This document shows positions 37,016 through 48,791 of a stretch of 64,000 nucleotides of DNA, one piece after another. A program made the translations under genes and the position numbers. Within the stretch, counting starts at the first letter, position 1; each line of letters opens with the position of its first letter. Source of the stretch: Andrena cerasifolii (Eukaryota; Arthropoda; Insecta; Hymenoptera; Andrenidae); assembly GCF_050908995.1 (NCBI RefSeq), contig NC_135126.1, positions 5,022,001 through 5,086,000 on the forward strand, in the 5' to 3' direction. The notes under the pieces are model-generated. The model was not told the origin of the DNA, did not search any database, and saw only the letters and a program-made list of their open reading frames with translations.

Positions 37016-37688
37016 GGATGAAAATAGTCCTGGAAAAATGTAACAATAAATAAAAAATATTTAAAGTCTTCCTATATCTACCGCGAATTACTTTTTTATT
37101 CCTGTTACTTTAAAAATAAATATAATATTGAAGTGAGATTATTTCCAGTATTATTCCTTTCATTCATTTTTATATAATATCATTCAGTATAGTATGTCCT
37201 CCTCTGTACTTGGTTACAATACCATGTCCAACTTCCAAGCATTATTGTCGAGTTATTATTATAATTTTGCAGATTCTAACTTCTACTACTAATTACATAC
37301 TTTCAGTGATACCTATATTACAATAATGCAAAAAGTATTTATGTAATTATAAAGTACCATTGAATGTTTGAACCTGTTTTTCTCAAAAACGCTAAAAGTG
37401 GACATACAATATGTGTGCACTAATTGTAAGCCATCGATGTACAATAGGAAATTTTTTTTTAATGTAGGTTAGTCCGTGGTTGTTTTAACTGCCTGAATTA
37501 CTATGACATAAATGCGACAGCGATTTCAAGTGATGTATATGTAACGATAAAAGCGTTAATTTAGTAAATGTATACAATTCCCAGCAGTTCCTATGTCAAT
37601 GTATGCCTAAAGTGAATATAACCTAAGCTACAATCGTCCGAAAATGCATACATTGACTCCATCATGCTTTTATTGTGGTTCGTATATC
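37016..37688. other. Unique segment next to right terminal repeat
   Basis: AT-rich, with no coding potential recognised. No equivalent is present on the left side, where the terminal repeat lies only about 20 bp from the first cap; the element is therefore asymmetric inside its ends. Confidence 0.5.
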
Positions 37689-38217
37689 CAGCTATCGCTT
37701 CAGTTTTGCTATGAATCCACGTTGGCAGTCCTCCCGAGTAGGCGCCATCTCGTATCTACTACCTCAACTAAATTTGTCACGTGACTTGCTATGTATTATC
37801 GACAATATGGCGGAACTCTGATTTGGGAATGTAGTCACGATTTTTCGTTTTTCGTTCTTATATGAGCAGATTTTGGGCTGGGAGAGGTCTCATTCGAAAG
37901 AAGAAGATTCAATGCGGAGCGCTCTGCTCACCGTTTGAGTCACAAAACTCTTTTAGTGACCTAAAAATGCTTGGATTCTGCGGGTATATTTTGTCGACTT
38001 TTGCTTTACGTTGGACACTGATATTATTACATATCAACACAATCTCGTTGAACCATGAGCAGAGCGCTCCGCATTGAACCTTCCTCTTTCGAATGAGACC
38101 GCGCCCAGCCCCAAATCTGCTCATATAAGGACGAAAAATGAAAAATCCCGAACCCATGTTTCGGGCCAGATTGTGTCGGTATACAGCGCGCTGCATTACC
38201 CGTGTCTACCCCCTTAA
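37689..38217. repeat. Right terminal inverted repeat of the large element
   Basis: Mirror of 26353-26880, with scattered substitutions and small differences (for example CAATATGG against CCATATTGG-type stretches). It has the same nested sub-repeat. The two overlapping open frames here (one per strand) both read MSRF.AGRGLIRK because the sub-repeat is palindromic; neither is a gene. Confidence 0.88.
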
Positions 38218-41200
38218 GTGAACCTTGTATGACTTACAAACTTTAAAAAATCTCACACCAGGTATTATTGCACACCCTTCCGTGGCGCAACAAAATAATC
38301 AAATACTCCCGAGACATAACAGTCTTCTGCTGCCCCAGAAATATAAACATGAGTCATTCGGAGACGGGAGAAGAAACTTCGCGAAGTGCGCACATTCAGT
38401 TCACCTCGAGGAGGAGAAAAACATTTTAACTGCTAAGGTATGCTTACAGCATTTAATGATAGATTTTGGAATCGCAAACACGAATTTCAGAACTTTGATA
38501 CCTTTGCAATATTTGTTTCACCAATGTTTTATTAATAGTTACGTGAAATTGCAATGCTTTTAAACGGCGAAAGATCTCCGATAACATTTGTAGTGCAATA
38601 ATTTAATTTCTGATCGGCCGCAAACGACGAAACGCTATAAATCATCTAGCTGCGACGCTTAGAATTAAACTGTCCCCTGAAGGTATGCAACTAAATCACT
38701 TTACACCCTTGCGCACCGAGTTGCATATCTTCAGGGGAGCGTTCTAGTTCATCGGTATCACCGCTAGATGGTTGTAGTTCCTTGGTCATCATTTAGTATT
38801 TGTTAAAAGGTAATAATTGACAATGTTATCGAGCAATACCGTGGATAATAATCTGCAACTGACGTAACCGAGTGGTAGGGTTCATTGAACGAATAAATCA
38901 ATAAGTAAATGAATCATTTATACCGGGCGCACGGAGTTGCATATCTTCACGGGGCAATTTAGTTCATAGATGTCGCTGCTAAATGATTACAGCGCTCCTT
39001 GATCGACGAATCGAGCAAGCTTCATAAATAAAGCAAAGAAACACTTTTGGAGTAGAACGAACGAATTATTTGAGTCGTGTATACACCTGTTCGATGTTTA
39101 TTTCCAAACTCAGAACGTCGGCGATTGTCAACACAGATTACAATATTTTATTCGATAACACTTGTTCAATATTACTTTATAATCAGACATCAGTATCTTT
39201 AATATATTTATTTCATGAAGAATATTTCTTGCGAATAATAATTCATACTCATTTACCTTCTGAAGTTCGTAATTTATAATCTGCTAAGACTCGTCTTCCT
39301 TATAGCGATTAATATCGGTAATATTAATGTACAGAGGCCCTTAAATAACGTTTCCCCGAGAACAATGCATCTCCATGTATGTCGAAACAATGTCTCTTTG
39401 TGCACTACACCGGAAGTATTAACGTCTTCCCGTTAATAGAATTCATTTTCAAACGGGGGAAAAGCACTTAATCGGGGAACTTCGAAATAATCCGTTCGGC
39501 TTGAGGTGGAGGGGATCCCGAATGTCTCTTGCAACATAAGATCCTCTTGGATGCCGGATGTACTTTCCAGAGGCACGCGGAAATAACGGGGACGGTACAT
39601 TTTCGAGGTTACAAACGAACGAATGATGATTAACAATTCCAGTATTTAAAAAAATATTATCATTAACTTATTCTTTCTCGCATGGATGAAGTAAAGTACA
39701 GTATCATTTATTGTTCCACTAAGAGATAATAAATGTATTTTCCGGTTCGTAGGTTTCACTTGGACATCCTTAAAAGAAAAGCATTATACTATACTTTTAA
39801 AGAAGCTGTATGACAGACGGAATGCGAAGCAATTCAATTAAAAGCCGAAAAATCTGCACATTTCACCCGATCGGATAAAACCCTGCAGGACGAGGAATTT
39901 TGTGCAACAAGCACCGAACACTATTCGATTGAACACCCGGTGGGCGCACGCGTGTACTATTTCCCCCGGCTCATCGGCAAAGAATTTTTATTATAATCTT
40001 AATACAAACACTAACACAATACTTTATACAACAATAATATTATACCTATTATAATATTTATAATTCTTATATAAATATTATAGCACTGGTATACATTACT
40101 CATACAACTTGTATTAAAATTATAATAAATCTGACATTTGACACTGAATTCGTCTCGTTTAAAGCGCTGTCCCGTTTAGAAGTCCAACACCCTCTATCGA
40201 TAGGTGCCGTTTAAATGTGTGATAACGTCTTAATCGCGAGCGTGTCCCTTTAAATGCGCGCGAAGCCGCTACAATCCTAAGAAGCAAGCGGAGCGAGCCC
40301 AGCAACGTGGCAACACTGTCGGGCCGCGCATAAAAAAAAACAAATAATACTACGCCGTTGAGTCACGACGCGTCCCGATGGAATACAATGCCGCCCGTAA
40401 AGTAACACGCGTTGAAGTATACGTTTTTCTTTGTTAAAAGCTAAATACAACCAACGGACGTGGATTTCTGTTACAAAGACATAAAATAATTCACCCTTCG
40501 CGACTCTGTCCAGTCACTTTCCCTCGTCGCTATACGAAAACGATGTCAAAGTGTGACGAAAAAGAGTATACCTGTAGGCACAATTTTTGGCCGATTTTCG
40601 AAGTCCCTTTTCAACCAACACTTCGTTGGTAAACCTCTTATTCCACGCTCTCGACTTACGTATCTTTTTACGAGAATAAAAAGATGCTTGTCCGTTCTAC
40701 CGGTAATATCGTACCACCCTGTACATTTCTACAGCATTACGATTTTAGCACTAGCTTCGTTTTCGTACAGCGATACAACTCGTCGCAAGGGGTACAATGA
40801 TACTCCGAAATCACCTGCTGACTACCATCGCCGAGTGAAGCGTGAATAGCGCCTAATGCTCGACGCGCAATTGCGGAAAGGTCATTGAGGAATGAAGCTC
40901 GGTGGACAACAAGTGACGTATCTCTTGCTTCAGATAGACACGAGCAATGTGACATTGTACGATCGCTGCGAACAAGCACAGTCTGAGCCTCGATAGTCCT
41001 CGGGATTTAAAGCAATTCGAAGTATCAGGAATTCGGATTAAACGGGAGGTGCCTAATTGAGGGGGGCCGTTTTGAGAAACGAAATACGTATGGAAGGAAC
41101 CACGCTAATTTCCTCTTAATACGAGCTCGAATTAAGCGAACATCGGTTCGAGCAGAACTTTGATTAACCGAACCTTGGATTATCCGAGACTCCACCGTGG

Positions 41201-43189
41201 TTGGGTAAACTCTCGCCATGGGCTTATCTGATCTATGCGTAAGCGCTCGTCGCTTCCCCGCTACTTCTTGGAATCCCGAGAGAGTCGAGAGATCCCGAGA
41301 GCGCGAGCGAGAGGCGACGCGGCATTACCGTCTGCTATGAAAGAGAGAAAGTATGATATACTCTGTCTCGCTTCGTCTTTAACGTGACTACGCTCTGTCT
41401 CTCTGTCGCGCCATCGGCAGCTCGGAATTGTTGACGCGATTCGTTGAGCGCTCGCCGCGAGCCTATAGCGGGAGTTTACTGTAGATACGCCTTAACTTTA
41501 AGAATATTTCTATTCCATTATAATGAAAAGAATCATTGTTAAGCATGACAGATTCCATCGCGACATCGAATTCTTTTCGCAACAATTGCCACGTGGTATT
41601 TGACACCGATTTGCTCCAAACAGCAAGCACAATGAGAGACACGAAAGGAAAAAGTTAATGGAAATTTGAAAGATTTCTGGGCGGCTATAGTTCCCAAGAT
41701 AGCATTTCATTCAATTTCCTATTGTAACGAAGACGAAGACGATTGAGGAGTCAATTGAAATTTGTTGGAAATTATGGGCTGACGAGTGTACTGACTCTGG
41801 AAATAATTACGGGCAAGATGATTCGTTGGAAGTATCGAGAAATTGCCAGTCAACACTTTTCGGTGATCTGTTATGCGTATTCGCCTTTTCTTCGCGTCGC
41901 GTTGTTATATGATACGTATACGTACCTTCTTAAAAAGACACTTACACGCGCGGTCTTTTTAAAAAGGCACTTTCCTCCTTTCATACACGCTGCCACGTGG
42001 ATACGTGTTCACCGTAAATGTCACAGTGCCCCCGAGCGAGCTCTTTGGTCACATTTGTTATACTAATGTCACCGTATTCGTTCGAGTGCTTTAGAAAATG
42101 TAACGCATTTGTAAGTCAAAGGTGGCCACCGCCGGCAATTTGGTCCAACAACTGGTTCTCGTATAAGGGCATCGGTGTTAAAATCTGCCAATCACGAACA
42201 ATCGTCTGCATACCTTGTTCGCGTAATTTACAATTCACATATGTACAGGCGTGACACAGAGTGTGCCGAAGTGAGCCTACGCCGGTAGATGTCACGAATC
42301 GAACGGAAATCTTGAGCGCATTACGTGTCTACTATTACCCCAAATGCCAAAACGAGTACGCTTCTCACGCCTAACTTAGATTTCGACGATTTCCGCGAAT
42401 GGAAAATCGGTTGCATTGAAGTTTTGTACCATACGTTTCACTTGTTTACATTGAATTAACAATGGTACGTTTTTAACTACCGCGTACTCACTTCGGTGCA
42501 GCCTGCATGTGACAGACATAGGCATTCTCCCTTCTCTCGCGACTGAATCAACTGGAAATAACGTTCGATTAACGTTCGGATACCGACAAGAGTAGTAAGA
42601 TGTAAAATTAAGTGGAATTCACTTACGAAACTACTGTCCTAAATGCTCGTCCTCGCGATAATAAAAATCAAACGAACCATTAAGTCCAACTGCCTCTAGT
42701 ACTTATAATCTTAGGGTACGTAGTTTTTTAATGGAACTGTTTACATTGGAGCAGCGAGTAAAGCAACGCTTACTGGATGACCAACGATAAAAGCGTCGAG
42801 AAAGAAATATTTCTTTTTCTTCGCTATTATCGCCGATCTCATCGACATATAATGACCTTATTAACCCCTTAGCGCTCGTTGAAGGACAAATATCCCGAGT
42901 TTTTTAGCCGGAAAATCTTTTCCTTAAAAAACAATGGATATGTAAATATCTTATCGTTTGGGTCCGACTTCGAAAGAAACGAGTCCAAAATGATTCGCAC
43001 TTCATATCCTATGCACAGTTTGACTTAACTGGTTGTCATGAGAAATTCCAGTCCATCTCCTTTAGACGTATTCAACGGTAAAAATAATCTGCTTCTGTTC
43101 AAACCACGAACGCATCGGCACTATGAATTCTTTTGTTATTTTTTTCTTTAGTCGTAATATTAAGAGGCTTACTTTTTATAGCCGACGTA
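38218..43189. other. Intergenic region right of the large element
   Basis: No exon could be supported. A plus-strand open frame at 38225-38563 starts right after the element but has no recognised domain. At about 41030-41215 there is sequence of the GGATTATCCGAGACTCC / TTAACCGAACC kind that resembles a decayed pogo/mariner-like end. The remainder is AT-rich with some moderately GC-rich stretches (40140-40420, 41220-41480). Confidence 0.4.
38674..38992. repeat. Short repeat with hairpin, GAGTTGCATATCTTC core
   Basis: CCCCTGAAGGTATGCAACT (38674-38692) pairs imperfectly with AGTTGCATATCTTCAGGGG (38719-38737). A direct, diverged copy of the second half with its downstream flank recurs at about 38927-38992 (GCGCACGGAGTTGCATATC, then TAGTTCATAGATG). 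Probably remnants of one small mobile element. Confidence 0.6.
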
Positions 43190-43877
43190 CAGGGGCGGAT
43201 TTGGGTATAGGCTAAGTACGCTGCAGCCTAGGGCGGCAAATTTTTGGAAGTGATGAATTTTGGAGAGCGGAAAATTTTGAGGACCTTCAAATTTTGGGAA
43301 GCATCAAATTTCAGGGAGTGGAAAATTTTGAGTAGCATCAAATTTTGGAGGGCGATAAATTTTGGGGAGCAACAAATTTTTGGGATCGGCAAATTTTGGG
43401 GAGCGGCAAATTTCGGGGAGCGGCAAATTTCGGGGAGTGGCAAATTTTGGGGAGCGATAAATTTCGTGGAGCGGCAAATATTGGGGAGCGATAAATTTTG
43501 GGGAGCGAAAAATTTTGGGGAGCGAAAAATTTTGGAGAGCGATAATTTTTCGGGAGCAACAAATTTTGGGGAGCATCAATTTTTGGATGCGGCAAATTTT
43601 GGGGAGCGGAAAATTTATGGATGCGGCAAATTTTGAAGGGCGACAAATTCTGAGTAAAAGAATTTGGAAAAGGTTTAAACACAGGGACTTGTCTACCTTA
43701 AAAACAAATCACTTTTTTTCCATATAGCATATTACCAATGTCTCAGGTGTGAGTTGCCATATTGAATAATTTTGAAATGGTCTCGACTCTTTTAAATGAA
43801 AATATTTTATGATATTTAGCAGAAAGGGCAGCAGACGCTTGTTAGCCTAAGGGCGCCAAATCATCAAATCCGCCCTG
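43190..43877. mobile_element. CAGGGGCGGATTTG-ended element, hAT-like
   Basis: Terminal inverted repeat CAGGGGCGGATTTG at the left and CAAATCCGCCCTG at the right, with subterminal AGCCTAGGGCGGCAAAT and AGCCTAAGGGCGCCAAAT. The flanking 8-mers CCGACGTA and CTGCCTTA agree at 5 of 8 places, a possible decayed hAT-type duplication. Its interior is mostly a 17-bp minisatellite. No transposase is present. Confidence 0.65.
43236..43655. repeat. 17-bp minisatellite, about 24 copies
   Basis: Units of the type GAGCGGCAAATTTTGGG, varying mainly at the CGGC/CGAT/CGAA and TTTT/TTTC positions. Because 3 units make 51 bases, all frames stay open and translate to a 17-residue periodic peptide (FWGA.NFGERQI.). 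This explains the open frames of 70 to 130 codons on both strands; they are not genes. Confidence 0.93.
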
Positions 43878-44667
43878 CTGCCTTACTCTAAAATTTTAAA
43901 CAATACGTTCCAAGAATAGGCATCAAGAATTCAAAGTTTTATCTACGTTTGCCTTTGCAATTTGCCTTAAAACTTACCATTATATTCTCTTTTACGCTTT
44001 CGTTTTCGGTACATTGGTGCGACAAGTGATCAGAAACATGGATGTGCTTTCATTCGTACACGCTCGTCATGCAACTTCGGAGAACGGTAACGTAATTAAG
44101 AGAGCGTGTTCTTTGCAGCAGCGGATATTTCTACCGCCAATGAGAAAAACATGTATTTTCCATTATATCGTACAAAAGCTCATGAAATATCATCGACGTG
44201 GAAAATGAAGACTGTGGATGCTCTTTGTAAGGCGAGGAAGCATACCGAGTACAATTGAAAACATGATTTTAAGATGAAGAGAAAGTACTCCAACGCATAA
44301 GCATCGCCGATTGTTACCCCCACGGGATCTCACTTTCGTGAACGTTTAAAACTTACGAGATGCAAACGTCGATGCGCAGAAAAGTATTTACATAGTTTAT
44401 ACCGTAACACTGATAATCACATTCTTCGGTCTTACATAAAATGTTATTTACAGGTGTCGGATCGCGACAGAATTGCTATCATGAATTTCTGTTAACGAAA
44501 GCTGGAAATTAGCTTCAAAGGGTGCGTCACGTTGAAAATATTCGTGGAGATATTTCCAATGCTGAATGAACCTTCTGCAGACTGCATTGTTTAGATTGGT
44601 ACAGATTTTAATACCTCAGCCTTATTATTTCTTCTACAATATGTGTGATATATATGCATACGTACGT

Positions 44668-44674
44668 GTGTATG

Positions 44675-44709
<35 letters not shown>

Positions 44710-44711
44710 GC
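44668..44711. repeat. TA-type microsatellite
   Basis: A run of TA dinucleotides with one interruption, preceded by ACGTACGTGTGTATGTAT-like alternating purine-pyrimidine sequence. Confidence 0.9.
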
Positions 44712-47700
44712 ATTTTAAGATGCCAAGTACTTGACTCTGTCCTTAGTTCCTTTCATACAATTACACTTTATTACCAACGCGTGTATATGCGTGTATGTAC
44801 TTTCTAGTACAGTGCGCCGATGCTGTACATAACAAAGATCCACTGTACGATCATACGCAGGGCTCGTTTTACCACTTCTATGCGTGGTAATACCTCTCCT
44901 ATGGTTGGTACATCTCTATAACATCATTCGTGACTGATATATAATTATATAACAATTTTAAAAATATTTCAGAATTAAACAAGACATAATAGAATGACTA
45001 TAATAGATGATAGCAACTTAGGAGTGTAGTAAAAATACATTACAGCAAATAATAATAAGAATATTAATAATAATAAAAAAAAAGAAGAAGAATGGAGAAG
45101 AATGAGTGTAGGTGCGAAGAGAGGGGTTTCAAGCGCGCATTTCTTTATACACGAAGGAGGGATGCGGGGGGAAGGAGTCAGGTGGAGAATTACACGCGGT
45201 GAAGAAAATGCCAGTAGAATAGCCGCCACTTTACTTTACTTCTGTTTTTCTAGATCACAGTCACATGCATGGCTGCTAAGTTACGGAACATGTTTCATCA
45301 CCATTTTTTTTTTTTAACAAAAAAAAAAAAGGGAAAAAAGAACAGAGGGGGAAAATATACGAAAGTATTTTCAAAACCTTATGAATACTGGAAAATAGTT
45401 CGCTAGTTTACACAAGTACAAAATATAATATTCCGTTCGAATTCTTTGAGAGGGGCAAGTGCAAGAGACACTCGATCCCTGCTCGGATCTCTTCCTGTAT
45501 GCGGAGAAACTATCATCGCGAATAGTTTCGATTACTCGAGTAATCAGCTAAGATACGTTAAAATGTCTTCTAACATCCATAATCACGGAGCAATGATTAT
45601 AATCATTTTTCTTTCATGCTGGATCCTACGAAACGTTTCTTAAATATATAATTCTTGTTCAACGATTATCGATTTTTTGTTTTGTATAAATTGTATGCAA
45701 CAGATTAAATTATATGATTAATATAAAACAGATATTGCGGGGACCAAGCCCTAAAACAGAGGTGGATAATATGCTTAAAATATCCTCCATGATAAAATAA
45801 TGTAGGTTGCACAAAGGTATCTCAAATAGGTATCTTGTGCATCAACATAATCGGTAACATGAATTTTAAAACTGTTTTTTTTGTTCAAACGGAACCACTG
45901 TACTAATAAAAGTACCGCAGATCGCGAAAATGCGATCGATCTGTTTGCCAACCCACGCGTCATTGCCAAGCGTCGCCGTAGAAAGTTTAAGAAGCAAATA
46001 TTTGTGATAAAATGGATGCGACAAAGGGCATCCCTTTGTAACGAAAAAAAAAGGAGAAAAAAAATCAGAAGGAAAATATTACACTCGATTAACGAGAAGA
46101 TTATTGTCTAAAAAGGTACAATGCTTTCTAATAAACCTGACTAATGAACGTGCGAATATCAATATTAAATTATATTTTTACACAATAAATACACTTTTAG
46201 AAAAAAAGATCTCGTTGAGAGGGGAAAAAAGGAGCTCTCTCCAAGTATCGTTCACAGGAGTGATCAGTGCAGATTTCAAGTGTCTCTTCCTCTTAAATTA
46301 ACGCCTCCGTAAAAATTAATCAATCGAGAAATGGTAAAGAGAGTAATGTAATTATATTATATACAAATAATAATATCCTAAAACTTTAGGAAAGGATTAA
46401 ACTTTGGAGGGTGAGGGGGGAGGGGGGACCGTCCCGTGCACAAGAGTCCACGACATACGAAGGCCCACGATCTGTAATTGTTTCTTCTTTTTTTTATCCT
46501 AATCCTGCCCGCGCTCTCGTTATAATTATTCTTCTACAAATTACAACGCTACGATTCTACCATTTCGGATGTACCCTAAACTTTATAATTATATACTCAG
46601 TTAGTATATCATATTTTTTTTCCCTATTTACAAAATATGTAGAATAGACATTGTTTCCTATCCTAACTACAATATGCGTGCCGTGGCGCGAGACTTTAAA
46701 CCTTTCAAGGTGCGCTTCTTTTATAAACATATCACTAATTACATAATCTATTTTACAGCCAAATTCAACAATCCCTGCTGAAATTCAACGCGCTCCCCAA
46801 AAAGATAATTCGATTATTTCTGTAACGCAAAAGTAATAAATTGTATCGATAAAATGCGTTAAAATAAATGGAATATAATATATAATTTGCATAACGAACA
46901 AGGAGTCCGGTTAAAAAAAAAGCGTAGTAACAAAATTCGAATCACAACAACGTATCCAATCACATTTAACATTAAATCTCTTTCCTCGGCGCTATCCCGT
47001 CCCCTCGATGCTTGGCGGACCCAAACTTTTACTCTGCAAATATATTTTATCTCTCTTCAAATCGCACGCATTTGACCACGAAGCTAAAGATAAAAAGCAA
47101 ACCAATTTGTCAGGGCCAAAAAAAAGTAAAAAAAAAAATTACGGCCTGTATAAAACCGCTTACATCTAAATTGGCCAAAAAAAAAAGAAGAAAAAAAAAT
47201 CAAACATGTAGACCATTTTTAAAATACTCGTAAAACGTGATAGGACGCGTTGAATTTGAGCAGAGCTCTAAAAACAGTAGATAAGTACTTTCGAGAATAT
47301 TGGAAACATATTAGATATTATCTATATGAAGTGGTGCCTAACAATTAATTCTTTACTATCAAGGGCTTATTACGCATGCATTCCCTTGTTTGTCGCCGCA
47401 CAATGGCACGATTCCTTTTTTTATCTCCACTGTTTTTATAATCTATGAATCACCAAAGAATGCTTCCGTCTTAAAATTTTCAGACACAGCATCATAGATA
47501 CCTCTAAACTCTCCGGATATCTCCCATTCCAAGTCATGCCATAGTATTTACAAGTAAAATAAACATATCTGCTGACTGCATTACATAAATTTTGTGCAAT
47601 GTTTATATCGCAGTTCTCTCATCCTATAGTTTTCTTTTTCATCTATATCATATATATAAAGTATAACTAAAGTATATAAACTCTGATTTCATTTTATAAT

Positions 47701-47820
47701 GCTTCGTTAATTCTAATACTCTCTAATTACGATTCTTCTCTTCCTATTTCGCTGGAACACGCCGTCCATATACACATATCCTACACACACTCGCAATTTC
47801 GTTTTCTATTATCACACACA

Positions 47821-47883
<63 letters not shown>
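47821..47883. repeat. CT-type microsatellite
   Basis: About 30 CT dinucleotides with two TTT interruptions, preceded by short ACACAC tracts. It lies about 0.9 kb beyond the capicua stop codon, so it may be in the 3' UTR as GA repeats. Confidence 0.92.
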
Positions 47884-47884
<1 letters not shown>

Positions 47885-48791
47885 ACCTGGATCTCATAAT
47901 ATTTTCAACAATGTTTAACAATGGCTTAGGCCTTCCATAATCCCGCCAAGGTGTTTCGATGTACAAATATCGGTCGCGCATTTGGAATTGTACAAGTAAC
48001 CATGAACTGTGATTTCATTCAGATGTATTAAAATAATTTCCGCACTTCTAACATTACCCTTTCATAAATCATCTTTGGATTTAGAATGCAGAACAGTATT
48101 GTCTTTCCTTCTGAGAGAAGAAAGCTCTTTCATTTCATCGAATTACTTATCTCGAAACATGTATCACGCGTTTATATTATTTGCTTTGCACTTCGTTATC
48201 AAACAATATAATACGATTAAGCCTGTAGGTTGAGCCTCTAATTCACTAATGAGCGTTTCTTTATCGTTGCTAAAATACAGGCGATTCCTTTACCACGTCA
48301 ACGTCTCACAATTTTACATATTACCCGATAGAACACAGATACTCGAACACACATTTAAGTCGACACCAGTGTAATCCTGAGAAACACTCGATACCTTCTC
48401 GGTTTTATATACAATATGAAAAGTTTACTGATATGTGTACATCAACTCACCTTGATATGCCTGTCTTAAGTTACCTGCACCAGGTTAACATCAAAGTTCA
48501 AATTGCACTAAAGCCTTGCAGCAGCACTTTACAACTCGCAAAAACTTGTACATCAACAATCCCTCCAATAAAAACATTCCTTTTTTTTTCAATGGATAAT
48601 GATGTACTCGTGCTGTGGAGTAAGGGGATGCATAGTATCACAGTTGGCACGTGGGTGCTAGCTACCACTACTGCTTACAGGCAGTGAAAGTGGAGCTCCC
48701 ATCGATGTAGGAGGAGCAGTCAATGGTCCTACGAGAATATTATCTATCCAATATCCATATCGCTGTTAACGTTACACAATATAAACGATCA

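Larger units (their letters stand above)
26353..38217. mobile_element. 11.9-kb TTAA-bounded element with long inverted ends and internal satellite
   Basis: The outer boundaries are TTAA (26353-26356 and 38214-38217), followed inward by GGGGGTAGACACGGGTAAT and its mirror ATTACCCGTGTCTACCCCC. The terminal inverted repeats are about 528 bp. Internal order: left repeat, satellite array (36 direct monomers), unique segment, a 6-monomer direct block, three 151-bp repeats, an inverted satellite block, unique segment, right repeat. No transposase, integrase, polymerase or reverse-transcriptase motif was found in any frame I read. TTAA duplication fits piggyBac or Kolobok targeting. It is most likely a very large non-autonomous element in which a subterminal segment was amplified; two independent insertions flanking a satellite are a less likely alternative. 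Confidence 0.8.
43878..48791. other. Downstream region of capicua, probably with its 3' UTR
   Basis: No exon recognised. Capicua ends at 48792 on the minus strand, so its 3' UTR runs leftward from there. TTTATT (minus AATAAA) at 44767-44772 is one candidate signal, which would make a UTR of about 4 kb; the true end is unknown. The region is AT-rich with long A/T homopolymers (for example 45307-45334). Confidence 0.4.

Noticed and set aside
37862..38196. Opposed open frames that both encode MSRF.AGRGLIRK-like peptides
   Set aside because: A by-product of the nested inverted repeat in the right end of the large element.
38225..38563. 112-codon plus-strand frame starting right after the large element
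   Set aside because: No domain, no neighbouring exons, AT-rich tail; it begins at an insertion boundary by chance.
43244..43636. 130-codon periodic open frame resembling a repeat protein
   Set aside because: Explained by the 17-bp minisatellite, which stays open on both strands.
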